Source: Lobosporangium transversale
Lineage: Eukaryota; Mortierellomycota; Mortierellomycetes; Mortierellales; Mortierellaceae
Reading direction: 5' to 3'
Length of the DNA: 64,000 bases
Assembly (NCBI RefSeq): GCF_002105155.1
Contig: NW_019029010.1
Location: forward strand, 248,001-312,000
This document shows positions 32,869 through 41,189 of the stretch, one piece after another. A program made the position numbers and the translations under genes. The notes beneath the pieces were generated by a model. That model saw only the letters and a program-made list of their open reading frames with translations. It was not told the DNA's origin and made no database searches. Within the stretch, counting starts at the first letter, position 1; every line of letters begins with the position of its first letter.

Positions 32869-34668
32869 TTGAACGCACCCCCAATTTCAACATCCCATCC
32901 TCCACCTTACCCGCTATCGGAGAAGGCGACAAAGAGTGTGGACAACGAAGTGCCCGCTTTGCTAACGAAGGGTGCAATAGAATTCGCGAGTGGACCCGGA
33001 TTTACAAGTCCGCTCTTCACAATCCCCAAAAAGACTGGAGACGAAAGACCTGTCCTAAACCTGAAAGCATTAAACCAGTACTTACCTACACAACACTTCA
33101 AGATGGAGACAATCCATCAAGTATGCAATCTAATAAAGAAAAACGATTATCTTACCAGTATAGATCTGAGCGATGCATTTCTTCATGTGCCGATACACCC
33201 AGCGTCACGAAAATACCTTCAATTTCAATGGAGGGAACAACTGTACCAATTCAAGGTCCTGCCATTCGGACTCTCTCTAGCACCATTGATTTTCACCAAG
33301 ATACTGAAGCCTCTACTTCAATGGGCACGAACGAAAGGGATAAGAATATCAGCCTACCTCGACGACCTGATTATCGCAGCACCGAGCAAGGAATCATCCC
33401 AACGTGCGACAGCACTAGTCTTGACAAAACTGAAAAGCCTAGGTTTCTTGACAAAGGAATCCAAGTCGAGCCTTCAACCGAAACAGATACTGGAACATCT
33501 GGGATTCGAGATAGATACAACGATGATGACCCTGAGTGTACCGGGCAAGAAAATCCGGGATATTCGTCGAGAAGCGTCCAAGCTAGCCAACAAAGGGATC
33601 TGCACGGTCCGTCAGCTATCATCCTTCATAGGCAAAGCGAGCGCAATGACAGCCGCAGTCTTTCCGGCTCGCCTCAAGGTTCAGCACCTCATGGCAGACA
33701 AGATTCATGCATTGAAATCGGATCCCTCATGGGAACGCTCAATATCTCTGTCAACCAAAGCAACGGAGGAACTCCTTTGGTGGAGGACACATCTCAAAGC
33801 ATGGAATGGGAAGACATGGATCGCAACCAACCCAGAGGTCGACATTTACACCGACGCATCGGATGCAGGATGGGGCGTAGTCATCAACAACCAGACAATC
33901 AAGGGATCTTGGTCAGACAGTCTTCGAGGACGACACATCAATTACAAGGAAATGCAGACCATTTTCTACGCCCTGAAACAACCAGAAGTGAGGGGACGCA
34001 CAGTGAATGTGATAACGGACAACATCACGACAATGGCTTACATCAACCACTTCGGCGGGACACGATCTCCAGCACTGATGACGCTAGCGACATCGATATG
34101 GGAATGGTGCTTGAAAACAGAGACAAGGATCAAGACAACCTACGTGCCCTCAGCATTCAACCCCGCAGACGCCCCATCCCGACGCCTAACAGGACAGCTA
34201 GAATGGAGCATCGACAAAGAATTCTTCAAAAAGCTCCAAAGACGATGGGGCCCTCACCACGTCGATCTATTCGCCTCGCCAATAAACAACAAAGTGACGA
34301 AGTTCATGAGCTGGAAACCAACTGCAGGAGCAATAGGGCACAACGCCCTTCAACATCATTGGCGCCAATTCGGCAACGTTTACTTATGCCCGCCGTGGAA
34401 CCTCATCTCCCTAGTATTGGAGAAAATCCGAGAGGAGAAGATAGAAGCAACCTTAGTGACACCTTACTGGCCTTCGGCGATGTGGTACCCAACAATCAAG
34501 ATGATGACAGTGGACCATCTAATACCAATACCTCGCCACCAAGTTCTCCCAGCGCCGGGAAACGCACCAGACATTCTGGCCAAAAATCCCCATTGGTCGT
34601 TATGCGCTTGGAGGGTAAGAGGAGACGACTCGAAGCGAAAGGCTTCGATCCGGCTACGGCATCGATAG
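32869..34668 (+). CDS. DIRS reverse transcriptase, RNase H and methyltransferase-like domain
   Basis: A 599-codon frame without a nearby ATG; it is open further upstream into the gag region, so it may be made by frameshifting or internal start. RT motifs are clear: KGAIEF, RPVLNLKALN, SIDLSDAFLHVPI, LPFGLSLAP and the catalytic AYLDDLI. The RNase H domain follows, with DIYTDASDAGWG, NYKEMQ, ITDN and NPADAPSR. The C-terminal part has HHVDLFASPINNK and VYLCPPWNLI, typical of the DIRS DNA N6-adenine methyltransferase-like (DAM) domain. It copies the element's RNA in the host cell. Its 3' end overlaps the recombinase gene by about 280 bases in another frame. Confidence 0.93.
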   Translation: MNAPPISTSHPPPYPLSEKATKSVDNEVPALLTKGAIEFASGPGFTSPLFTIPKKTGDERPVLNLKALNQYLPTQHFKMETIHQVCNLIKKNDYLTSIDLSDAFLHVPIHPASRKYLQFQWREQLYQFKVLPFGLSLAPLIFTKILKPLLQWARTKGIRISAYLDDLIIAAPSKESSQRATALVLTKLKSLGFLTKESKSSLQPKQILEHLGFEIDTTMMTLSVPGKKIRDIRREASKLANKGICTVRQLSSFIGKASAMTAAVFPARLKVQHLMADKIHALKSDPSWERSISLSTKATEELLWWRTHLKAWNGKTWIATNPEVDIYTDASDAGWGVVINNQTIKGSWSDSLRGRHINYKEMQTIFYALKQPEVRGRTVNVITDNITTMAYINHFGGTRSPALMTLATSIWEWCLKTETRIKTTYVPSAFNPADAPSRRLTGQLEWSIDKEFFKKLQRRWGPHHVDLFASPINNKVTKFMSWKPTAGAIGHNALQHHWRQFGNVYLCPPWNLISLVLEKIREEKIEATLVTPYWPSAMWYPTIKMMTVDHLIPIPRHQVLPAPGNAPDILAKNPHWSLCAWRVRGDDSKRKASIRLRHR

Positions 34669-35600
34669 TTGTGGACAGTCCTGAGTTACAACGCAAGCAA
34701 CGCGCATACGCCAAGATACAAGACAGGTATATCCAATGGGCCACAGCACGCAATGTAGACGCCATGGTGCCACAACCACCTCAATTATGTAACTGGCTTG
34801 CCTCCGGAGTCGCAATCCACGGATGGTCAGCTTCAACAGTGGACGCATATAAAGCCGCAGTCATCCATATGTATGACGACAAGAGCGCATTCAACGATCA
34901 GGACTTCCTATTATTTTTCCAAACTCTACGTCGTCGTGAGATCAAGCACACAAAAGAACTCAATATAGACATCAAACCCGCTGTCGAGTATTTACAACAA
35001 CTAGGGCCTAACAGTTCTCTCACTCTCCTTATTCTCACACAAAAACTGTGTTGGCTGCTCGGTACATGTGGGTTTCTCCGACCAAACGATATCCTGTGTA
35101 TCGATCTATCAAATGACAAATTCCATATCGATGGTATCGTTGTAGTCCTTCCAATTTTGATTCCCAAGGAAACACGTGGTGGTAGCAGGATATGCAAATA
35201 CACCACAGTTAAGAATCACACCGACAGTTCCCTTTGTCCGGTGATGACCTTCACCGAATATCTCAAAAGAATTGAGACTCACGCTATCAGTGTACCGCAC
35301 CCTAAGGACCAAACCATTCGATATCGTCCTTTAATAAGAGATATCAGAGACCTCAAAAGACCCGTGGGAGCTGATCGAATAAGCAATCATATCTCAGCCA
35401 TCAGCAGCAAGCTCATTCTTCCAAATGGCTCCAAGTTACCCAAAGCCAGGGCTATTGGTTCCACCCAAGCCATTAAACAAGGCGCCAGTGTCGACGATGT
35501 AGTGGTACAAGGCAATTGGTCTTCATCAATTCTGTTCGACAAGTACTATCGACTGAACGCAGCAACAGCCACTAATTTCACCTCGATGATACTGTCTTAA
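34386..35600 (+). CDS. DIRS tyrosine recombinase, about 404 aa
   Basis: The ATG at 34386 is in the frame that carries the recombinase. The N-terminal region is Ser/Pro-rich, then a helical SAM-like core-binding region begins near 34690 (QRKQRAYAKIQDRYIQWAT). Catalytic landmarks are GFLRPNDIL (first Arg), PKARAIGSTQAIKQGASVDD (second Arg box), QGNWSS and the Tyr in DKYYRL close to the C-terminus. In DIRS elements this enzyme integrates a circular DNA copy without target duplication, which fits the flanks here. The same frame happens to be open back to 32031, but that upstream part lies antiphase to gag and RT and is probably not translated. Confidence 0.9.
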   Translation: MPAVEPHLPSIGENPRGEDRSNLSDTLLAFGDVVPNNQDDDSGPSNTNTSPPSSPSAGKRTRHSGQKSPLVVMRLEGKRRRLEAKGFDPATASIVVDSPELQRKQRAYAKIQDRYIQWATARNVDAMVPQPPQLCNWLASGVAIHGWSASTVDAYKAAVIHMYDDKSAFNDQDFLLFFQTLRRREIKHTKELNIDIKPAVEYLQQLGPNSSLTLLILTQKLCWLLGTCGFLRPNDILCIDLSNDKFHIDGIVVVLPILIPKETRGGSRICKYTTVKNHTDSSLCPVMTFTEYLKRIETHAISVPHPKDQTIRYRPLIRDIRDLKRPVGADRISNHISAISSKLILPNGSKLPKARAIGSTQAIKQGASVDDVVVQGNWSSSILFDKYYRLNAATATNFTSMILS

Positions 35601-35619
35601 GGAATCTGCTCTGGATCCA

Positions 35620-35710
35620 CATATATGGTCCTGGCTCGATGGATAATAGCTGGCCAAGTCGAATAACATGACGACTTAAGCTTATTATCCGAGAGCCAGG
35701 ACCATATATG
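35620..35710 (+). repeat. DIRS internal complementary region
   Basis: The reverse complement of this 91-base stretch reads through the element's right end (cggataataagcttaag, then ggccagctatta) straight into its left end (ttatccatcgagccagg). It therefore holds complements of both termini, the feature DIRS elements use to template circle formation. Confidence 0.93.
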
Positions 35711-35767
35711 TCCCACCCTATACCCGCCCTTTTTCTTCAGTTTGACTATTTTTCCTGGCTCACTATC

Positions 35768-35907
35768 AAGAAGATGCAGATCCAACTTGGTAGCAGAGCA
35801 GATTTATATAGTTTATTTCTTTTATTTAAGGGTAGTTTTCTGAAAAGTTCGCTAAATTAGGCAATAAAAGAAGATAACACATATATGGTCCTGGCTCTCG
35901 GATAATA
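35768..35907 (-). repeat. DIRS right inverted terminal repeat
   Basis: Inverse copy of 31684-31822. It is followed by a unique right extension (35908-35946) that is also represented in the internal complementary region. Confidence 0.93.
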
Positions 35908-36660
35908 AGCTTAAGTCGTCATGTTATTCGACTTGGCCAGCTATTATAATATCTTGTCACACAATCTATTGAAAATAGTCAGATTAATGTTGGTCCCAGC
36001 CCACGTGGAGCATTTGATTTGCCAGAGTACACTCGCCTACTGATTTCACAAGAGAAGCAAGACCAGTTGTTACTCGATGATACAGTCTTTGGTCTGGCGC
36101 AAGTCCGAACAGACTTTGGACATCCCGCTACGTACACAACCAGCCAGGCTAGGGCAGAGGGACATAACGACTTTGAAATGATATCAGCAGCAGTTTTCAC
36201 TCTGTATTTGTGGAAGATCCAAGGAGCCAAGGTATTTTATCAGCTGTATGTTCGGTTCCTTGAAAAAAAAAAATAAAAAAATAAAAAAAAAATAAAGCAA
36301 AAACCTCACATCATATTCTTTCCCTTGATAGGACTTGGTGACATTTTTTAACGGCGAGGCTTTAGTGTTTTGACTTATGAAATTCGGGGATTATGTTGAT
36401 GGCACTCAAGTTGTTTGTTCAAGATGTCAAAAAACGGTCCATCGAAAAAAAAAAAAAAAAAAAAAACCAAGAATCATTGCAGAAGATGCGAAGAGATCAC
36501 AGGAGAACTTCAGAAAAGCATTGTTGATGAAGACAATGATGGGGCTCTTCAGACGGATGCGATAGTAGGATTACAACGACCCCATTCCGATATCGAAGAC
36601 ACTACAGACATCTGGACGAGCCTCTGTGGTTCAGTACCAACCAGTCAACGCTCGTGAACA

Positions 36661-37500
36661 TGAACGCCTCTGTGTATCACATCAATGGGCGTGCAATGAT
36701 TCTCACCCAGAAGCACCGGAGCTCTTGCGATCCATCCTTCCAGAGCCCCACAAGATCTTGAAAGTCGACGCTGACCAGGGAAAGGTCAAAGTCAAAGCAG
36801 CAAAATTAGAAAGTCAGTTTCTGGAAACACACGAGCCAGCCACTCCCGAGCACCTCTCTGTAATAAAGGCTGGTGGGATGAAGAACTAACTTGCAGAGCT
36901 TTATTCAAGAGACAACTGGACAGACCCCATGCAGAATCACACGATGCTGTTCCATCAAGTGTCCCAACAGAAGAACTTTCCACTCGATACTCCAACCAGC
37001 TAAAAACCGTGAAGATGGATGATATTGGAATAAATAAAAAATTAGTGATTGGGCTCCGAGCATTCAACTACTTTGTTACATCTGGAATCAACAACGGCAG
37101 TGCCAGTGTCACTGTATATAATTCTTGAGCCTATAAAAGGCTTGTAATAATAATTTAATAAGAATCTCCTTTTGTCTTCACTACCTATTACAGCCAGAGT
37201 CGGCACTGGACGGTGCGCACACAGTTTGGAGATCAATGGCAGGACAAGGCTTTTTATCAAAAAAACGACAGAATGTCCTACTCTCAAACGACATTCTCTC
37301 CCTTGGTCAATTACGAAGTCACTTCGGCCAATCTTGCTTACAGCAAAACCCTTTAATAAGCACATTTTAAAAGGAAATAAAAAGTAAAAAAAAAAGAGAG
37401 ATGATTGTTCTTTCGAACAAATCTATAGAACAATGGGCTTAATCTTAGCTGATCATAGCAACAAGGATACTCTACGACTTGCAGTACACCGTAACTTTAA
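36661..37500. other. Degenerate coding debris
   Basis: Several short frames look protein-like but change register, for example 36606-36756 (ending HRSSCDPSFQSP) and 37193-37352 (FGDQWQDKAFYQKNDRMSY). They may be the broken 3' end of the gene interrupted by the DIRS element. No domain was recognised. Confidence 0.4.
37075..37193 (+). repeat. LTR-like short repeat, copy 1
   Basis: The block contains CTTGAGCCTATAAAAGGCTT followed by a TTTAATAA-type polyadenylation phrase and CTTTTGTCTTC. A related block lies at 47033-47103. It starts TGTTACATC and ends TATTACA, so a short solo LTR is possible, but no target duplication is seen. Confidence 0.45.
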
Positions 37501-37619
37501 AGTCGTCTGCGATGGATTTACCTCCAATATTTGAAATTAACATTAGCAGGCACCTCATGAAGCCTTTCCGCTCCACCAGATGACCCTGCGTAGCACGATT
37601 CAGGAGCGCCGAAGCTCCG
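37501..37619 (-). rRNA. 28S rRNA 3'-end fragment (dispersed copy 3)
   Basis: On the minus strand this matches the part of copies 1 and 2 from the AGCTTCGGC..CTCCTGAAT segment through GAGCGGAAAGGCTTCATGAG to GCAGACGACTTT. It differs from them by small indels and several substitutions, so it is an older or independently derived fragment. Confidence 0.85.
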
Positions 37620-38020
37620 CAGCTGTTGCCCTTTTTCTCCCTCTTTTTCTCTCTTTTTTTATTTTGTTTTTATTTTTTATTTTTTCAAACGACATTTTAT
37701 TGCCTGCCTTGCCTTCATTTATTCCATCCCACTTTTTCGTATTCTTCTGCTGAGTTCTCTTTCCGTGTCGAGAACCTAGGCTTAGGGCAAGGCAGAATGA
37801 CCTTTTCCAGACTAGGCAGAAGGGTGTGTGAGGGAATAGGAGATATGTGAACAGGAACAGGGATCAAGGAAAGCTTAGGAGTTTTATTCAAGATATCAGG
37901 TAAGGAACTGTTCTAGGTGGGATTGTGTTTCTATATATATATGTATATGTGTTTTATTCTGGGCTATGCTTATCGATGGACGTTCTTATCGATGGGCGTT
38001 CTTATCGATGGTGGCGCCGA
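37620..38020. repeat. T-rich spacer with a short tandem repeat
   Basis: T-rich DNA. At 37968-38013 the unit gttcttatcgatgggc occurs about three times in tandem. No gene was recognised. Confidence 0.6.
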
Positions 38021-38566
38021 CTACGTGGAGAGCTTCTTCTTTCTTGGCTGGTGTGCGACACCATCTACGTCGACTGAAACCGAACAAAGCTCATAAAAAC
38101 ACGATGTCATGTGGACAGGATCGATAGTATTTTCTGAGAAATCGCGTCGTGGTGAAATAGTGGTTTGTCTTTCGTTGAATAGTAGACCGGGAAGAGGGTT
38201 GGCAAATATGGACAGTTTCCCGATGGGAACAGTGTCCAAAAACAGATGACCGAATTTGTCGCTTAATAAAAATTCTTCACAGAGATGAAATCGATGGCCT
38301 TGATGAATGAAGCAAGAAACCCACATGAACGAGAACGATGTCCGATCTAATTCAATGTTCCATGATTGTTCAATTGGTTTAAGATAGTCAAAGAAGTCGA
38401 GAAGGTCTATGAGGCCCAATAAAGTATCTTCAGAAGTAACATTGATTGGTATTGTAGCAGACTGTTTCCCATTAGAGGTCTCGAAAAGCACACAATCGAT
38501 GAGAAAAGTGCGAAGGGGATTGCGACGTGGACAATCGATAAGAAAAGTGCAAGCGTAATGACACAT
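38021..38566 (-). CDS. Hypothetical protein, 181 aa
   Basis: ATG-initiated frame of mixed composition with normal-looking amino-acid usage. The N-terminus has a duplicated TFLIDC phrase (residues about 7-12 and 19-24). The middle is rich in Leu/Phe (GLIDLLDFFDYLKPIEQSW). No motif, signal peptide or transmembrane span stands out. It may be a gene fragment or exon. Neighbouring DNA is repeat-rich and gives no functional clue. Confidence 0.4.
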   Translation of the reverse strand: MCHYACTFLIDCPRRNPLRTFLIDCVLFETSNGKQSATIPINVTSEDTLLGLIDLLDFFDYLKPIEQSWNIELDRTSFSFMWVSCFIHQGHRFHLCEEFLLSDKFGHLFLDTVPIGKLSIFANPLPGLLFNERQTTISPRRDFSENTIDPVHMTSCFYELCSVSVDVDGVAHQPRKKKLST

Positions 38567-38639
38567 TTAAAAAAGGAATTGGTATGAGTGTAAAGATTTA
38601 TCATTTTTGCATCCAAGTTATAAGAGAATGAAAGCTTCA

Positions 38640-38780
38640 CTGCATAATTATATTGCATCGCAAGAAGCGAGGCAATTCCGTGCATAAAATGGGTTGCAAT
38701 ATTGACACTTTATTTTCATCGCAAAAAGTGGGGCAAACTCGTGCATGAATTCCGTCGCATCTAGCGATGCAGGATAAAAC
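38640..38780. repeat. Dispersed GTCGCA/GTGCATGA repeat family, block 1
   Basis: Units of about 60-65 bases combine tcgcaaRaagYgRggcaa with gtgcatRaa and a gtcgcatc or gttgcaat phrase. Two to three copies occur here. Related blocks lie at 39780-40470 and 45990-46250. Confidence 0.6.
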
Positions 38781-39018
38781 AAAAAACAGTTCGTAATATT
38801 GTAATGTTTAAACACATGCTCAATTAAAAATGATAATAACCAATTCAAAAGACCATACTTTAAAATGAGATAAAAAGACAAGCCAAACTTCGCAGCAGAA
38901 TAAAAAACAAATATTTTAACAGTCACGCTTTTCAGGTTGGACAAATTGGTTTCATCTCTTTCATTTAATCATTAATTCATGAACCAATCTCCCTCAACAG
39001 CGACACCCACTTAATAGA

Positions 39019-39681
39019 ATGAACGAAGATTCTGAAGACTCCGGAGCTGAAGGCTGCACGTACAACAAATGTGACAAACATCTACCTCTCAATGACATTA
39101 GATCGAAGGATCTTAAAGATGATTTCAATGTTACATACAAGGGCCTCAATAAAGAAATGAAAGATCACTATGGCCGGTATCATAAAGACTCACCAGTCAT
39201 TTTTGACTATCCCATTGAAGATATCACCCGCAAAATGGAGGTCCGTCGAAATTCAGAAGTGGACTGGAACTATGTTTGTGTTTGTCGTAAATTCTATCGG
39301 GACCGAGCATCTGTACAAAGACACTTCAAAGACTGTAAATATCTAAAAAAATTGGCACCTTACATTGCAATTCAAATTCAGTCAGGGCCCATTTCAATTC
39401 CACTTCCATTCGACGTCCCTCCACCTATTAAACACAAACGAAAGAAAAGTAAAGTTGAAGATAGTGACATCAACACAGATATTATCCAATCAACCACAAT
39501 GCAACTTTTACATCTTCAAAAGAAGGTTGCGGAGCAAGAAGAAACGATCCAACGAATGCAGAAGGAATTGGAGCAATATTCTCATCAACATGCCGCTATG
39601 CAGCAATTAAAACAACAAATGGAGTACATGGAGAGCAAGATCAATGTTGGATATACCATATTGTCACAGTTAAAAAAATAA
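39019..39681 (+). CDS. Zinc-finger and coiled-coil protein, 220 aa
   Basis: ATG-initiated single-exon frame. The N-terminal region has CTYNKCDKHLP with a later HYGRYH, a C2H2-like zinc site near residues 13-55. A second site follows near 85-110 (CVCRKFYRDRASVQRHFKDC). Residues about 135-145 are a basic KHKRKKSK patch typical of nuclear targeting. Residues about 155-215 form a strong coiled coil (LHLQKKVAEQEETIQRMQKE). The layout suggests a dimeric nucleic-acid-binding protein. It is flanked by members of the dispersed repeat family. Confidence 0.7.
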   Translation: MNEDSEDSGAEGCTYNKCDKHLPLNDIRSKDLKDDFNVTYKGLNKEMKDHYGRYHKDSPVIFDYPIEDITRKMEVRRNSEVDWNYVCVCRKFYRDRASVQRHFKDCKYLKKLAPYIAIQIQSGPISIPLPFDVPPPIKHKRKKSKVEDSDINTDIIQSTTMQLLHLQKKVAEQEETIQRMQKELEQYSHQHAAMQQLKQQMEYMESKINVGYTILSQLKK

Positions 39682-39779
39682 ATCATAATCCAAATAAATG
39701 TCTTGTCATATTTTTTTAAGTTCAATTGAATTGAAATAGGACCCTTTTGTACATTATGCAGCAGAAATATTTAACAGAT

Positions 39780-40470
39780 GAAAACAATCACCATTCCGCG
39801 ACTTCAAGTTTGCATGAAAATAAAAAATATCCCGCGATGCATAAAAGCCGCAACTCCAATCATGCAAAAAACGATAACGCTTTTTTGCGACGGAAGCAAA
39901 CAACATTAGATGATTGTGTTTGTTTATTTACGTCTGAAAAAAAGTATATTATTTTGTATATGCATGGAGTTGTTGAACTTTATACGCCGCAAAGAGTGTG
40001 TTATTTTCATGCAAACATGAAGTCGGGGTCTGATGATTGGTTTCATCTGTTTTTTTTGCGCGCACCGTCATAAATGTGCAAAGATGACTCATATTTTGAG
40101 GTGCGGCGTAAAAAAAAGATGAAACCAATCATCAGACCCCGACTTCATGTTTGCATGAAAATAACACACTTCCTGCGGCGCAATAAAAACAGCAACTCGA
40201 TGTATACACACAAAAATATACTTTTTTGCAGCGTAAACAAACACAACGAGATTCATGCATCAAGATGACTCATTTTTTGAGATGCAAATAAAAGACAAAA
40301 CCAATCACAACACAACAATGTCATTTTTTGTGACGAGATTATAAATAGAACCAATCATCACTCTGCAACTTTATGCATATCTAAAAGAGAGTCATTTTCT
40401 GCGGCGTCAGCGGATAAATAAAACCAATCACCACACTGCAACGTTGTGCGTGCACAAAAATAAAACGATT
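39780..40470. repeat. Dispersed repeat family, block 2, with the hairpin
   Basis: The phrase accaatcaYcac...gcaact with gcatgaaaataaaa recurs at about 39786, 40124, 40300, 40350 and 40430. The block holds the perfect inverted repeat described separately. Short open frames on the plus strand run through the arms and are not credible genes. Confidence 0.7.
39996..40169. repeat. Hairpin with perfect 52-bp arms
   Basis: Arms 39996-40047 and 40118-40169 are exact reverse complements over 52 bases with a 70-base loop that pairs partly as well. Weaker pairing extends outward (cgccgcaaagagtgtg against cacacttcctgcggcg). No protein is encoded. It may be a MITE or a source of double-stranded RNA. Confidence 0.93.
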
Positions 40471-41189
40471 TACTGCGGTGCAAACAAAACGTCATGATGT
40501 CTATTTAAAAAATAACAGATCTCGAATGTAATCTCATCCACCTCATGCCTCTTGCTAATCTCACCCAAAAGATAAGTATTTTTTCATCGTTTCAGAAGCC
40601 ACTTGGTAATCGATGTTTCATCGTTGTGCTGGAGGAATGAAAAGCTGCTCCAATTAGGGACCGGTGCTTTTGTCATTTCAATTTGAAGTGATTAGAAGCT
40701 GTATGTTGCGATCCATTGAGTGAATGTAACAAAGAACATTCTTCTAAAAAGCACACCATCAGTGAAAAGCTACTCCCAGGAGGGACTGGTGTCCTCTGTG
40801 CATCCTTTTTGCTACTGCGAAGGCAATGTTGAAGAGGACTAAGGCGTCTTTGTGACAGCATTGCACCGAAAAACACTGAGAGATGGAAAAATAATTCGAG
40901 TTTTAATTTTTTTTTTTATTCATGCATCTAACTTAATTAAATCGTCTATGATGAATCTAACAATTAGGGAGGAGGGTATCCCAATGAATCTCCTTTAGAT
41001 CAAGCACAATGATCTAGTTAGTCTGAGGCGAATTTAATAAATAAATATGTTTTGAAATGAATATCGCTTTTTCTATTCGTGCAACTGGGTTGCAGTATGA
41101 TAATGAATTGGTACATTTTCAATTCAATAAAGTATTGTAAATATTTTTTTCATTGGCTGTGAAGCCAACCGTAGTAAATAAAGTTATTA
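40470..41189. other. Intergenic DNA
   Basis: A phrase near 40639 (gaaaagctgctcc) returns near 40763 (gaaaagctactcc), a weak local duplication. No gene was recognised. Confidence 0.5.

Larger units (their letters stand above)
31684..35946 (+). mobile_element. Complete DIRS-type tyrosine recombinase retrotransposon
   Basis: The element has all the hallmarks of the DIRS order: inverted terminal repeats (31684-31822 and 35768-35907), a right-end extension to 35946, and an internal complementary region (35620-35710) whose complement reads as the right end joined to the left end. Three genes lie inside: gag-like, RT/RNase H/methyltransferase, and a tyrosine recombinase that overlaps the RT frame. 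There are no target-site duplications, as expected. The exact end bases are ambiguous by a few nucleotides because TATTAT is shared by both ends and the junction. All three frames are open, so the copy may be recent. Confidence 0.93.
31113..36660 (+). pseudogene. Decaying host gene whose intron holds the DIRS element
   Basis: Proposed exons are 31113-31145 (short start exon, tentative), 31394-31664, 35979-36231 and 36332 onward. Exon 2 has a continuous frame (KLYKFIDGLAGAASFINNEP near its start) and ends TATTG before gtacac. Exon 3 starts after gaaaatag and restores the frame exactly (Cys codon, then QINVGPSPRGAFDLPEYTRL). Between them is the whole DIRS element. Removing it leaves an intron of about 51 nt, a normal size here. 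Further on there is an in-frame TGA at 36371 and a frame change across a run of 21 A near 36445, flanked by two Cys pairs (CSRC before it and CRRC after it) that suggest a zinc site. The family is not recognised. The upstream exon could be different from the one proposed. Confidence 0.6.

Noticed and set aside
32031..34385. A 1189-aa single protein covering the whole DIRS interior
   Set aside because: Only its last 400 codons resemble a protein; the rest is antiphase to gag and RT, which carry the known motifs. Kept as a finding because the openness is unusual.
37772..37850. Coding exon near 37772 (VENLGLGQGRMTFSRLGRRV)
   Set aside because: Too short, no splice partners and no homologous copy in the window.
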